NCBI RefSeq assembly: GCF_023278565.1
Contig: NC_064681.1
Span: 1,798,001-1,862,000, forward strand
DNA length: 64,000 nucleotides
Direction of reading: 5' to 3'
Source: Colletotrichum lupini
Lineage: Eukaryota > Ascomycota > Sordariomycetes > Glomerellales > Glomerellaceae
The position numbers were made by a program, and so were the translations under genes. A model generated the notes under the pieces. The model ran no database searches and had not been told where the DNA came from. It saw only the letters and a program-made list of their open reading frames with translations. Each line of letters starts with the position of its first letter. Within the stretch, counting starts at the first letter, position 1. Below are positions 34,038 through 47,356 of this stretch, piece by piece.

Positions 34038-35537
34038 ATGATCGAAAGTCCAACAGCAGCGGCCGACGCCCGCGCCGAGCGCCGCACCAAGTACCACGAG
34101 GCCGATGTAGTTGTCGTCGGCGCCGGCGTCTTTGGGTGCGCCATTGCATATGCACTGGGCCAGCAGGGAAGAAGTGTACTCCTACTCGAGAGATGGATGA
34201 AGGAGCCCGATCGCATTGTCGGCGAGCTGCTGCAGCCCGGCGGCATCGTCGCCCTGCGTCAGCTAGGCCTGGCCGACTGCCTCGAGGGCATTGACGCAAT
34301 TCCCTGCTACGGCTACAAAGTCAGCTTTCACGGAGACGGAATCGACATCCCCTACCCTTCCTTTGACGAGAGTGGTCGCATGATCCATGCCTCGGAGAGC
34401 GAGGCCGTATCCGCAAGCGCGAAGCAGAAGGAGGGCAGATGCTTCCACCACGGTCGCTTCATCAACAACCTGCGCAAGGCATGCATGAGACAGGAGAACA
34501 TTACCGTTGTCGAGACCGAGGTGACGGCCACGATACAAGGCGACGATAAGGATACGGTGCTTGGTGTAAGGTCCAAGACGACAGACGCCACGGGCCAGAA
34601 GAAAGACGACTACTTCTTTGGCCAGCTGACCATCATCGCCGATGGTTACGCCTCCAAGTTCCGCAAGGAGTACCTGCCGCAAGAACCCGTCGTCAAGTCA
34701 AAGTTCTACGCCCTCGAGCTCATCGACGCCCCCATGCTCTCTCCCGGCTACGGCCACGTCTGCATCGGCAACGCCTTCCCCGTCCTCCTGTACCAGATTG
34801 GCACCCACGAGACCCGCGCGCTCATCGACGTACCCGCCAACATTCCCGAGGCCTCGCCCGCTGCTGGCGGTGTCCGTGGCTACATCAAGAACGTCGTCAT
34901 GCCCACATTGCCTCCCCAGATGCGCCCATGCTTTGAGGCTGCTCTCGCCGACGGCAAGATCCCCCGATCCATGCCAAACTCCTACCTTCCTCCATCCCGC
35001 CAGACGGCGAACGGCATGCTCCTCCTCGGAGACGCCCTCAACATGCGTCACCCCCTCACTGGCGGTGGCATGACCGTCGCCTTCAACGACTGCGTCATTC
35101 TCTCCGACCTGCTCCATCCCTCGCGCGTAAGCGACCTTGCCGACCCCGTGGCTTTGAAGGGAGTCCTGCGCGAGTTCCACTGGCGCCGTAAGAGCCTCAC
35201 ATCCATCATCAACGTGTTGGCCATGGCACTGTACGCCCTGTTTGCCGCAAACGACCGCCAGCTGCGCGCTCTGCAGATGGGATGCTTCTCTTACTTCCAG
35301 CGCGGCCACGCCTCTGAGCCCATGGCCCTCATGGGCGGCCTCATGCACCAGCCTGGCAAGCTCGCGTACCACTTCTTCAGCGTCGCCTTCCTAGCCATCT
35401 GGCTCAACGCTCTCAACCTCATGAGCGGTAGCATTTTCGGTTTCTTGAAGGCGCCGCTGGCGCTCATTGACGGCATCCTCATTCTCTGGAGAGCGAGTGT
35501 CGTCTTCTTGCCCGTCATGTGGCGTGAGCTGAACTGA
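34038..35537 (+). CDS. ERG1: Squalene epoxidase Erg1
   Basis: Erg1 is the FAD enzyme of ER and lipid droplets that converts squalene to 2,3-oxidosqualene; it is the target of allylamine antifungals. A single uninterrupted exon, 499 aa. The Rossmann FAD motif VVVVGAGVFGCAIAYALG (about 24-41) and ELLQPGGIVALRQLGL are followed by the second FAD block GDALNMRHPLTGGGMTVAFN at about 330-350, and then by C-terminal hydrophobic membrane-associated segments (LAYHFFSVAFLAIWLNALNL and after). Length and block order are those of fungal squalene monooxygenases. ATG 34038 follows a C-rich leader and is the first plausible start, with the conserved HEADVVVVGAG only 20 residues later. ERG25, another ergosterol gene, lies about 15 kb to the left; no other pathway genes were seen nearby. 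Confidence 0.96.
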   Translation: MIESPTAAADARAERRTKYHEADVVVVGAGVFGCAIAYALGQQGRSVLLLERWMKEPDRIVGELLQPGGIVALRQLGLADCLEGIDAIPCYGYKVSFHGDGIDIPYPSFDESGRMIHASESEAVSASAKQKEGRCFHHGRFINNLRKACMRQENITVVETEVTATIQGDDKDTVLGVRSKTTDATGQKKDDYFFGQLTIIADGYASKFRKEYLPQEPVVKSKFYALELIDAPMLSPGYGHVCIGNAFPVLLYQIGTHETRALIDVPANIPEASPAAGGVRGYIKNVVMPTLPPQMRPCFEAALADGKIPRSMPNSYLPPSRQTANGMLLLGDALNMRHPLTGGGMTVAFNDCVILSDLLHPSRVSDLADPVALKGVLREFHWRRKSLTSIINVLAMALYALFAANDRQLRALQMGCFSYFQRGHASEPMALMGGLMHQPGKLAYHFFSVAFLAIWLNALNLMSGSIFGFLKAPLALIDGILILWRASVVFLPVMWRELN

Positions 35538-37818
35538 GGAGACGCCTATACATGAAGATAAGATCATCATCAGAGTTATTAGACATGAGCAAAGAGAACG
35601 TTGGCAGAATGAGTGATGAGCCAACGAAAAGTAAAAACAAAAAGGGGATAAATTTCCCCTCCCCACTCGCCCCGAGGTCTTCTGTCAGGAGTACCTCCCC
35701 CCGGGCTGTATATATACTCAGTTACGATAAACCATATTTGGGATGGAAGCGGATCATTGGATCACCCGAGTGTAGATACAGTTGTATCAGACCATATCAT
35801 AATTTTAATCATCAAGTTGAAATACCTTCTGCCTTCTGTTGCACTCTTCCATTATGTACAGCAAGCATTCGCATTGATGACAAACATCCTTTGGTCAGTC
35901 TTTAATATAAGTCTGACTACGGTAATCGATGTCATTGTGCTCCTCAATGGTCTCCAGTCAGGCTGCTCCGTTTGCCATCTACTGCATAAGGGATAGTTGC
36001 GAGGCATGGGCTGCTAGTATGTGTGAATGTCCTCTGTTCAGCTAGGCCTTTGTTCGTCCTTGGTCGTCTGTCGTTTTTTGCTGTATATACATTCGTCTTC
36101 GAATACGACGTGAGAAATGTAAAAGTTTATGAGGTGCTAGTCGGTACGTATACGATTGTTGCAGGATGGGACACTGTTGCCAACGTGGCGGGCGACGTTC
36201 CGATCTTATTGTGAATGAGAGAGGACCGGAGCGATGGGCGTGCGGCGAAGGGGAGGAGAAGTTCTCGCTTTGAAAGGGCCCCAGACGGGGAAAGGTAATG
36301 CGGACAGAGCTCGTTGCGGCCGTGATATAGGTAGCTAGCCAAGAGGCCAGGCCAAGAACATCATCCGGGCAAAAAGTAGAGGGATTTCCTGGCAAAACTG
36401 CGTAATGTACGAATACGGCTGTATGAGTTCCCCTCCATACTTCAGCTAGATAGAGTACCTTACCGTCCCGGTCGTTTTTGATGACCGTATGTTATATGTA
36501 CCTCATTCCTTCCTAAGGCTTTCCTCCTACTAAGCATGTAACGTATAGAAAGGACCGATATTCTTCTGGACACGGCGACCCTGGGTGTGATGGAGAAGGT
36601 CAAAGTCTCCCTTCTCAATGTCCGTAAGCTCGCGGGCTTTTCCCCGGATCTTCCAAGACCCTTATCAGGTATAGCATCGGTAAAGGCTTTACTACGAGTT
36701 ATGGCACGTAGTAACGGGCGTATGAAGTGGGTTGAAATTTAGCTTGAATCAACCCATTTGGACGAAGAAAAGAGCGCCATTCTACATACCGAACGAATGT
36801 AAGGTCGACGCGAAATAGTACATGACAAAGTGCCTCAAGAGTACTGATACCATTCTCGTTCCGTGGCAGGATATGAGGTTCGCCGTAACATTACAACGGT
36901 ATTTAGGGCACGAGTATTCTAGAACACGCCATCCTCGTAATTGACATGCTAGGCCCAGACGTTATTAACCCAGTGACATGTGGAGCAGTTCTTGTGAATA
37001 ATGAGATGAAGGAAGATTTGATCAGGTACTTGCTGGAATATGTTTATTACTTATTATTCATTAATTCGTGTACGCTCGTCCCTGGGTATGGTACGGGAAT
37101 AGGGCGACGTCTAGTAGCTGTGTTCACATAGAAGTGTTTGCAGTCTATCTGGCTTGGAGAACCTTCATCGTATCTTCGACTGTGCCTCGAGTAAAGAAAG
37201 CCACGAACACGAGCAACGATTGAGAAAGGCAGTCAGTTATGATAGTTATACCGCGAACGAGGATTCGCAGTGATGGTTATCGTGAGCTTGAGGCTAGGGA
37301 GTGATGGCCTATTCACTTGGGAGAACGGGTCATCGTAGTTCGCTTTCAGTCTTTGGCCAACCACAAATCATTATTAGTAGAAGTCTTTGACAGAGAATGG
37401 CACCACGGACGACGATACGTAACAATAGAACCCAGGGTTTAGTATTTTGAGAACTTTGTAGCATTACCACGGGGAATCTTGGCTCAACTACTTCCCAAAT
37501 AAAGGTGGTTAGGGCACATTCTCCTGCTTCTGTCAAACATCTCACGTGTGCATGACCAAGAACCAAGGCTCATGTATGGGTCTCCATTGACCTAGCTAGG
37601 TTGTCTACCTGACGATGTGATGAAGTGTGGGCAAATGATCCTTGCCCTATCTATATGCGCAGACTCCATAGTCTGCATCACAACTTTTTTACCAGCACTT
37701 TTGACCCCGATCTAGAATAAGGGGGAACCCTGAAAGCCCTTCGGTCTCCTCCGGACAAGATGATCAAGAGGGTTGAGAATAAAACACAAAAGAAGCGAAA
37801 CCCCACACAAACATTGCA
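35538..37818. other. Gap between convergent ERG1 and ALG5
   Basis: About 2.3 kb, more AT-rich than its surroundings, notably around 35.7-36.1 and 36.9-37.1 kb. No gene supported; short frames look random. No transposon remnants were recognised. Confidence 0.5.
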
Positions 37819-39168
37819 TCACGTCAATCTTCGACGGTAGACACCCATCATCCAGCTACCCCTGAGAATCGCCAGACCGAGGGCCATCTTGATGCTGTCC
37901 GAGATGACGCTGAGCTTGCTTCCTGGAACCTCGTGCCAGTCGACGGGCACCTCAGCTACGCGGATTCCGGGGCTGGTGCCAATAACACTGCCGTCTTCTC
38001 CGAGAACGGGCGCTGGCGGGGCTGATTCGGCCAGCAGGAGCATTTCAATGTCGAAAATCCAGCCCTCGGCATGCATGTACGGGACAATGTGCGGAAGGGC
38101 GGCGCGGGTGAAGAGCTTGAAGCCGCATTGGGTGTCGCGGAGGCGGGATGTGGCGGGCGGGGTGAGAATCATAAGCACGAGGTGGAAGGATCGCATGAGG
38201 AAGTTGCGCAGGGCAGATCGCTTGGTCATGTTAGCATCTTGATCTGGGATTGAGGGGCCTTGCGAGAGGAACATACCTTTACAACAGCCTCGCTGCCTAC
38301 AAGGTGGGCGCGGCTGCCAATAGCAACACCGCGATGCGAGCCGTCAACAACCTCCTCGCAACCCTGAATCAGACGTCCCAGGTCGCTGAACTTTGTAGCA
38401 CCGTCGGCGTCGGCAAAGAGCACATACTCGCCACGAGCGTGGCGGAAGCCATGAGTGACGGCGCCACCCTTTCCGCGGTTGCGCTCGAGCTTGATGACGC
38501 GTATGACATCGTGGAGCCCCTTCTTCTGCGCAAAGTCGAGGCAGATCTCGACGGTGCTGTCCCTGGATCCGTCGTCCACAATCAGGATTTCATAGCCGGT
38601 GAGGGCCTCGGAGGGCGGGTTCTTGTAGCGTCGGCGCGGGGTTGTAGGGCTGAGGAGGGGCTTGGTCGGGGAGGAGGGGCGGCCAAAGTTCTCGTCGAGG
38701 TATTCAACTGCTTCCTCGAGGGTTGGAAGAATGCGGGTGGCTTCATTGTAGGCGGGAAGCACGACGGTTAGGCGCACGTCCGCAGGGTCGATTGTCGCAC
38801 CAGAGTCGGGGACATCGCGAGGATCGGTCAAGTGTGCGCGCGCCTCAGAGACGCTGCGCTCGGCGAACCAGCGGTCAAACCAGGAAGGGGCTGTGACCTG
38901 GACTGGCTTTCCGGAGGCAGAGGAGGTGAGGTAGACTTTCTCGGAAGGGAGTACGGCGCGAGGCTTGGGAGCGACGAGGTGGAGGGTGATGAAGATCTGT
39001 CGAAGGTAAACTGTTAGCTTCAATTGGGTTCAAATGGAGATATTTGGCTGGAAAATCGAGCTGTCCATAGTAATGGGGGAGCTAGCTTACAGTAAGAAGA
39101 CCAGCAGCGGCAAGACTAAGCAGCGCGACGCCAAGGGCCGGCCACGATGCCTGGGTTATCTGATCCAT
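37819..39168 (-). CDS. ALG5: Dolichyl-phosphate beta-glucosyltransferase Alg5
   Basis: Alg5 makes dolichyl-phosphate-glucose from UDP-glucose on the ER membrane; the product donates glucose for completing N-glycan precursors. Three exons: 39168-39091, 38996-38277 and 38220-37819 (TGA), 1200 nt, 399 aa. Exon 1 encodes MDQITQASWPALGVALLSL and the start of a membrane helix that continues into exon 2. The GT2 fold follows: VVLPAYNEA (about 105-112), ILIVDDGSRDSTVEI (about 163-177) and the D-x-D site VLFADADGATKF (Asp222, Asp224). CGFKLFTR and VPVDWHEVPGSKLSV are C-terminal family blocks. Compared with yeast Alg5 (about 334 aa) it has a Pro/Ser-rich insertion at about residues 132-155. All joins are phase 0. 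Dpm1-type mannosyltransferases are shorter and lack the N-terminal helix. Confidence 0.94.
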
Positions 39169-42100
39169 TGTGTAGTTGCGATGGTGACCATGAGCGCTGA
39201 CTGGTGTCGGAATCGCCTTTGGTCAGTGCCGGCGAGGGAAAGAGTGAATATTGCGAGAATTACAATGAAAAGGAAAGAGGTATCTGTTGCACGCACAACA
39301 AAAGAACGAGAAAGAAAATTGCTGCAACTGCCGCAGCTGCAGCTTGAATTCAATGACAATGAGACGAACGCATCGACTGAATTGATGGGTATGTAACATC
39401 GGCACCACCGTTTATGGGGTTCTGGGATACGTAATGCGGAACGCGGCAGCTCGCGGGAGCCCCCCTTTTGTGGCTTAACGAGGCTGGCCAATTGGGTTGG
39501 ACCCCTGGGGACACCTTCCAATGGCAAGAGCCAATTGGCATGGAGGGGTAGGTACCTGTCTTTCCTAGCGTACCTCTCTAGGTGCCTTCCGCAGGCAGGT
39601 AGGTCCCCTGAGGGGATGCTCTTGCCCACTATTTTCGGCTTGTGGGGGATAAGGTACACTGTACGGAGTAGCTTAACACCTTCCATTGTAAGTTCAGATG
39701 GGCCTGGGCAGCATGTTCGATGCAAATGTGACTTTGGCATGAATCGCATTCTTCACCTACAGATACCTATCTTTGGGAGCAATATCGTATCTGTTCGGCA
39801 CCAGCCGAGAGAGTCTTCTCTTGCATTTTATCAGCGTAACCCTACCTATTCGGACTCTTCAACGTATTCTCCGAGTCGCTCGACAACATCTCTTCTCTTG
39901 ACGGATATCCTCACTGAAGTATTGTGTGTAGGGGCAATGGAGAATGGCAACGACGCGCTTCGAGCCGAGCCACAGTCAACGAACATGCTGCGTCAGTTTC
40001 CGACCCAAGACATCACAATGTGCTGTACCATGAACAGACCCATTGCGGTCCGCGCCAACCCACATTCCAGGACCACAGCTTAACCCTTACCCCACGCTGC
40101 GATGAAAGAAAGCCTCAAATCGCCATACCTCTGCAGATGCCATCTCGTATATACCAAATGACGACAGTCGCTCTTAGTCTTTTTCCCAACTTCTCTACTC
40201 AGGCCACATACGAGATCATAGAAGTCAAGCGTGTTGTCATCAGCGGCACCTGAGCCGCTCGCTGCAAGCCGCCATTACCGGTAAATGCCATGCGTCCCCA
40301 AAGCCACGCGACGCCTCATACGCTCGGTCCTGGGAGTGATGTGAAGAGGTGTATCTGGTACCTTTATCCCATCTTACACCGTCGTCACCTCCCGTGCCGT
40401 CCAGACAAGACCATAAATGTGGCCAGCCATCAATGGGTCGAATGCTATCCAATAACTACATCTGACAAGCCTCCAAGCGAGCGCCAAAGGACTATCGCCA
40501 ACTTTAAAATTGAGGAACTCTGGAACCCCAGTCTCGCGAGGATCGCACGATCAACCAGGGGTCATCCAGAGCCGCCCAGACGGTTCCCTCAAGCCACGGC
40601 TTACCAGAGCTGAGCGCAAGTCGGTCTTTCTGTGGAAATTGCTAACCAAGCCTTTCCCGTGCTCTTCCCCGGCGCCTGTCGAGTTCAGGTCTATCCAGAT
40701 TCTGTCCACTGCTTGATATAGTTAGTTGTAAGCGAGGAGAGAAGAGAGAAGCACATCTGTTCCAACACTCACTCGGTCCCCGAACGCTCCGCCTGAATTT
40801 TCCCCTCCTCGATGCAAGTCAGACAGGTAGCCAAGACTGCCAACGTGAGCTGGGCCGGTCTGTACCAAACGAAACGTCCGAGAACCTGCATGCAACCCAT
40901 CCCAACGGAGCCAATAGACCGGGCTGCATCTGCCCAGCATTACTATCGCTCTGGGCGCTGAGGAGTGCCTAATCAATGAAAAGGGGATACAGGATTGAAG
41001 CCACCGAGGCAGGGCAAAAGCGCCTGAGTTGCACCACATATGCCATGCGGCGCACAATCCTCCGCCACCAGTCAATATTCCATCGAACCCTGCATAGCTT
41101 TGTTCGGCCGAAGACTGGCTGACAGACAGGTTAACTCAGCGCGATTATGGCCGCTGCCGCTGCCCATGCCAACACATAGCAATTGCAATACTGGCTTGGA
41201 CGATAGTATGAGCCTGCAGCTTCGAGGAAACAAAGCATCAGACGAGCATATCGGCATCGTGCATTTCCGTGTCTTTAAAGGACCTCATCCTTGGTTCCCA
41301 GTGACGAGTTGGCTTGTCGTCGACCCTGAGACAACAAGAATCTACCTATTCAAGCATCATCTTGCTCAGCCTGCTTCGCCAAACCTGACCCATCACATCT
41401 GCGGAGAGGAGCCTACCCTCAAGGCTCGAGCTACCTCTGGCGCATATGCAAGGACCCGATAACGCGTGTGTTGGCGTTGCCATCAGTCTCCACCGCCGTC
41501 GTCCAAATCCACGCGTGTGGGGGTTGAGGAGGGGATCGCCTGTTGTATCGACAACTTAAGCAAGACGGCTGGACGCGTCAAGCTCGTCTTCGTCATCTAC
41601 GCTAGACCCATACTCCAAAAGCTCTTCGCTCCTGACGATCCCTGGGCATTGCCTGCCGGCCACGTTCATGTGCGAAACCTCGCGTGGACCCTGACGATCT
41701 CTTTCCCTTTTACACGAGACTATTCCGGACAGTGGTATCCGTACATCGTTGACAATCGGCGTGCCCGTGGTACTGGGTCCTGGCCGCTCGGATCAAGCAG
41801 CCCGCTCCGGACGGAAAGCGACACCTTTGGCTATTTCTTGCCGTTTGCATTGGCCGAATCGTCAAGAGCACCGACGATCGCAATTCGCACACGGCATCGT
41901 GATCTAGATTGGCAATGCTTCCCAAGTTCCAGCTGCTCGTTTGCTGTGCTAACCTTACCATCTAGGGAAACACACTAAAGACACTAAACCTTGCCTCTTC
42001 TAGTCCGGTCCCGACGGACGACGGCTTTTGGATATAGCTTTATCAAGCAATTAGCTAGGAACGGAAGAGAGTGGGATAGCTAACCTGACGCCACACGAAT

Positions 42101-43061
42101 CAAGGTTTTTCAAAAGCCTGGCGACCGATGGGGAAGAATGTCCATCAAGTCCTCCTGAAGGCCAAGCCTTACTAGGCTGGCTGGTGGACAAGTTAGCAAG
42201 CGTAGAAAGTCGGGTCTCTGAGCCTTGTGTCTCTCCTTCTCTCTGCCGTGCCGTGCCCCCGAGACATTCAAATTGTCTCATTCACAGAGGTGGAATTTCC
42301 ACCTTCCTAGGCACGCACAGCATGCTCAGAGTGCCAATGTCTCGCCCACACGCTGACCATGATGTAAGACTCGCTGTAATGTTGTACTGGGAACGTCACT
42401 TGAACTACAAGGGGGCGAGGAAAAGAAAAAATATGAGCTTATTTTTGTCTCCATCTGTTTCTTTTTTCCTCCCGTCTTATCGATGATCGAAGGTCTCTCG
42501 TTTCGAGACTTTCCCCACGTGAGTGCGGATCTTTGTCTCGAGTCGAAATGAAGCTCGACATCAGTTCATGCAAAGTGCAAGAAAAAAAAAAGGTAGACAT
42601 ATTGAGACTTTGTAGATGTAGGCTTCGATATTTCATTTCGCTGGTCGCTATTCTGCCAACGTTGTAGTAATGGTAGTAATATGAGAGGTAAGGAAAGTGT
42701 CTATGTTATCGGTATAAGTTGTGGTCATGATATGGTCATCAAATAAATAAGAAAACAATTGGACCCGTCCCGGATCCGACCCTGAAGATGTTCAAGTCCC
42801 TGTGAAGTATCCAGTGTTGCTGAAGTCCAGCGGCAGCAACTCTGAAAGATGCCACCTGTCGATTTTTTTCGATCCCAAAGTGTTGCATGATTAAAAGCCA
42901 AGAGACCCCGAGTCTCATGGCGTCATTGTAGTAAGACATTATCCTCAAACGCCCGCGCAAGTTTTAGAAAGAGGCTATAGTTTGGCACCCGAATCCATGA
43001 GCAAATGTTGACGTAGGAAGGATGTGTTTGTATGGTGTAAATGGTGGCGTCTTAGTACCGT
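39169..43061. other. 3.9-kb gap upstream of ALG5
   Basis: No gene is supported. It holds a TACGGAGTA copy (39662-39670), AGGTAGGT/TACCT-type repeats at about 39545-39605, and, at 41040-41978, two frames in the same register parted by one stop codon that show no recognisable domain. It should also contain the ALG5 promoter and the 3' end of the next gene. Confidence 0.5.
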
Positions 43062-44492
43062 TTAAACGGCAACGGCGGATGAGCTCTTTGTTGACCAACG
43101 GCTCTTCTTAGTCAGCTTGGAGCCGGCTTGCTTCGAAAGGCGCTTTCCGGCCTTGTTGCTAGAAACGACTTCAGACGGCGCGGCGCTGACCATTTCGACG
43201 GCGACGGCGTTGTTGATGACATGCGGCGGTGTGGTGTCGCGGCGAGTGTTCTCGTAGGGGATGCTGGCTACGCTGACTGCCTTCTCCGTGTGAGAGTCGA
43301 TGGTCTCCAATTCGGTGAAACGCGTGACCTTGGACTTGGAGGTGCTGCGACGGTCCTTCTGTTTCAAGGCAGACGGCGCAGCTGCAACAGGTTGCGGGGC
43401 GTAGGTGTAGGAACCGCCTTCTTCCTCTTCTTCGACGGACTCATACACTGGCTCGGGCGTTACACAAGCTGCTGGTGTAGTAGCAGCCGACGATCTTCCG
43501 GACATGGGCGCCGAGAAGGGGGCGCCGGTGTTGATATTGAAGTTGAATGAAGAGAATCCCGAGGAAGAGCGGACGCTAGCAGTCGAGGCGGCTGACGAGG
43601 CAACCATGTTTTGCTGGGTTGCCGGAGAGTTGTTGAACTGCATCGGGGGAAGAGACGTCATTGCCGGGATTGCACTGAATCCACGCATCGACGGCGGCGG
43701 CTTGCTTCGGTCTGTAGAAGGCGAAGAGTGCTCGGCTTTCGGGGAGCCATCGGCACGCTCCGATGCATCCGATGCCCGGCGAGAACTCGGGTGAAGACGG
43801 TGGGTGTGAACAGCAGCGGCCGGGTTTCGAGGTGCCTGTGAGGCAGCAGGTGGCATGGAAACATGCCGAGCGGGCTTCATCTCCAGGTCCTCCTGTGAGC
43901 TGGTCGAGCGGCTCGAGCTACCCGTGGGAGATTCGGCTGCTAGGTATTAGTCTCTGGCTCTCTTTCGAACTGGCAAGATCATCTAGTGTGACCTACCTTT
44001 GATGGATGACGGACTGTTGCGCCCCGAAGCATACGACCTATCAACCTCTTTGCCCTTGAGTGAACCCTTGAGTGAGATGCGGCTGCCGTCGGGGACTCCG
44101 TAGATGGAGTTGGTATTGCGTTCCTGCCAGTAAGGCATCGGGGGCGGACCGCCGCTGTAGCTGTATGCCCTGGGCATAGTGCCCATCGGGCTGGCGTGAG
44201 CGGAAGGATAGGTGACGTGCGAGAGACTGCTTGAGACGCGAGGCAGACTTGGGCCGGGCATTCTGCTCAAGCCGCTGGCGGCCATCGCACTTCGCCGTCG
44301 GTTCTGTTCCATAATCCTGGGTCGGTCCTCATGCTTAAATGCTGATGGTGCTCCTGCAAGCGCGTCGATGGCGGCATGAGTAGGAATGTGCTTGTACGGC
44401 TGTTTCGGTGCCTCTGCGGCCTTCTCTGCCTGCTTTTGCTTGTGCTCCTTGGCCTGTTGTCTAGACTTCTTGAAAAGCGAAAAGACAGCCAT
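43062..44492 (-). CDS. Unrecognised Ser/Pro-rich disordered protein
   Basis: No function recognised. Two exons: 44492-43997 and 43939-43062 (TAA), 1374 nt, 457 aa, joined across a 57-nt intron (GTAGGT ... CCTAG). The ATG at 44492 lies in strong context (AAGATGGC); the frame extends further upstream only through non-ATG codons. The N-terminus MAVFSLFKKSRQQAKEHK is basic and helical, then KQPYKHIPTHAAIDALAG and EDRPRIMEQNRRRSAMAASG, the most structured-looking part and the best query for homologues. The remainder is rich in Ser, Pro, Ala and Thr with an acidic patch (ESVEEEEEGG) and a basic C-terminus (KLTKKSRWSTKSS). Frame continuity across the intron and codon use support a real gene. Cytoskeletal or signalling adaptor roles would be guesswork. 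Confidence 0.75.
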
Positions 44493-47356
44493 CTTGGTCT
44501 TTTCTTTGGTACCGTTGGGCCCACGATGATAAGGTTGTTTAGCAGAGACGGTGCGAGCCGTCAATAATGAACCACACTTAGACTAGTAAACCAACAATAT
44601 CTCTGTTGGAAGAGAAGAGACGGTAACCGCTACGGCTCCTTGTGGTGGGAGATGAAAAGATAATAAAGGCAACGGCCGGGGTACTGTTGTTCTATGACTG
44701 GCAGGACTTCGTATAAGTCGAGCCCGGGCAGCTGGTTTGGGCTATACTCAGGCCGCACAGGTGAAACTCGGCCGGTACCACAGACCAAATCCCAGCTCGG
44801 ATGACTCTCTGACTTGGCGATATGGGAAAGGTGTCGGCTTGGCGAAAAGTCGTCCGTTCACTTTCACTAGTAGCGGTCGTTATGGGAGATGGCTCGTGCC
44901 TCTCTGGCAGGTGGACGGATGGATGTTGGGAGGTTGAAGCGAGAGTTGGACGAGTATTGTACCACAGGTAGGGCAGGTTGGGGAGGGATATAAGCAAATA
45001 ACTATCAAGCAGCCTTAGGTAATGCTTGCCCGGAAAAGCGGATTGCAAAAGCCAAAGTAATATGGATAGATGAGCGAGAGTTGGGAGGAACACCAGGCAG
45101 CTCAGAAGGGAAGCTGGGTTCGGTCGGGAGCCCAGGTTCCTTTAAGGCGTGGCGGTGGTGTGTGTCTTGGGGTTGGACATGGGATATGCATGGGGGTGGT
45201 GGCAGAAGGAGATGGGATGGGTGCATGGACGACGTGGATTGGGACAATTCCCAAGCGGGGGTCCCAGACAACGTGCAGCTCGCTCGTTTTCTCTGCAGCT
45301 TCTGGCTCCCGAGGGATCCAATGTGTGTCTTTTCTTGGCAACCAAGGCGAGTCCAGCCTTCAGGACGATCCCGACTAAGACGCTGGAAGATGGCGCCGCC
45401 GTCAGTCCCGCTTCTTGGGTAGAAGAACCCGTACGATAGTGTCAATGGTGTCGCCGGGCTGCCGTCAGACTTCAGTACGTCTTCGTTCGTCCCGGTCCAT
45501 CTGTCGATACCCCTGAGTCGCACGGTCAGGTCCAGGTCCAGAAGCTGACTGAGATAGCGTCCTTGGACGACTCGCGGCTTGGGATTCAAGAGAGGACGCG
45601 AATGCACCAACAAGAAGGTCACTAGCCTAAGCTTTTGACAGATTTGGAACCAACGCTCGGCACCGGCTTCTGAGGATGTGTAGGACTGGACCGGCATGGG
45701 ATGGGACCTGTGACCATCGTCTCCGAACCATGGTGATAATCTACTCAGGCTGGTACTGGCCTCGCCTCGTTTCGTGTCATGACCAAAGTTGGGTTCAAGT
45801 TTCTTAATGCCTTTTCCCAGCGCCGCGCAGCAAATCACAGGTGCAGCGGCTCAGCAAGGACTGGTCGCCCGGTAAAGATTGGCGGCTGTCTATTCTGCTT
45901 GGCTTGATTGGGCCCGTAATACGTGTAGATTTGTGCAGTAGAGAGACGTTTGGCGTTCTGTGCCTTTTTTTTTTTTTGCTTGACCAAACGGCCCTCGTAT
46001 TCGAGAGACAGGTAGCGGTACCTTGTTGCAGGGATGCGCCGGCTCCAGCACGAGCGTTGTGATCGTGGCAGTAAAAGAAAGTCTTTGGTTGGAATTCGAT
46101 AGCGTCGGTGGGAGACAAGCCGCTAGACGACGCCCAGGTACCCAGTACCAGATCATCAGCACGGAAACTCGCGCGGACATTCCAGGGCCCCGATTGATGG
46201 CGCTGGTGTCGGCGCTGGCTTCACGTTTAGGTTGTTCCCCATGAGCGGAGGACCCAGCCCAGCCGCACTGGACAGGGGCACGTCGAGCTAAAGTTGCTGG
46301 TCCGCTTCAGGGGAATCAGGGCCCGGTGATGGATACTCAGTGAGGGTGGATGATGCCGATGATGAATTGGCGAATTGCTGATGGTGTGCCAATGTGCCCC
46401 TCCCCCCGTCCGTCCCGTAAGTCTCGCACTCCCACCACCAATACCGCTACCATGAGCGTGTGCCTGACCACCACCACGCATCGCCCTCGTCGTCGCCGCC
46501 GTCGACTAGGCTAGGTCAAGTAAGACCAGCGGTCGACTGTCTGACGTTGTGTCAACGGGTCTTTTGTTCTCAAAGCCGACCATGGCAACGAGCGGGGGAA
46601 GCAGAAAGCTACTGCAGCGTGGTCTATCTTTGGGCTTCCGTCGTAGGTGTCCTATACGCCACTCGGCATGTATTCCCATTACATCAACGACAATCCTCTT
46701 ACTTGTTACACGAGACTCGAAACTTTGGCTGGACGTGACGATCTTGGTGTTGTTTTGCGTTCTCCGTTTTCTGCCTTCTTCTTCTTCGTCGTTGTCGTCA
46801 TGCAATGTCGTCAGTCTTCTTCTGTACAATCAAGACTGCTGGCGTTCGAAAAAGGCAGTGAAGCAGTCAGCGACAACGTCCCGGCGGCAACGACGTGCTC
46901 CTTTGAAAAAGGTTCGGCCCCATGCCGAACCAAGGCCCACAGGTCTCACCCCAGGGCGGGCAGGTCGCAAACGAGACCATGGAGCGGCTGGATATCGCAA
47001 ATTCCCCTTGGTCGACGGCGGTTTGCCATTTCCTGCTTTTTTGTGGGCATCGTAATCGTTGAAAGTGTTTTGGCGTGGCATGGAGTGTGAGCGTGGGAGG
47101 GTATCATGTATGTAAGATTATACCCCTGTCCGAAGCTTGCTTGTGCCGGTGGATAGCCAACAGGGCTAGGCAGCTGGTATGAACATGGATTGCATTAAGA
47201 TGTGAGACGGGTTGGCGGTACGGCCACACGGCGAAGAGACATATCGACGATTGTAAGTTGTCAACTTGCTGGGGGGTCGGATGGCGGGAACCATCTGCCG
47301 CCACCGACTGCCCTAAGGCAATGTCACAGCTGCTCGTACGTACCTCCGTACAGAGT

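Noticed and set aside
39535..40083. A 182-codon plus-strand frame upstream of ALG5
   Set aside because: No domain or homologous look; covers TACCT-type repeats, which argues for non-coding sequence.
45005..45838. A 277-codon minus-strand frame in the large gap
   Set aside because: No recognised motif, no codon bias like the real genes, several competing frames over the same bases.
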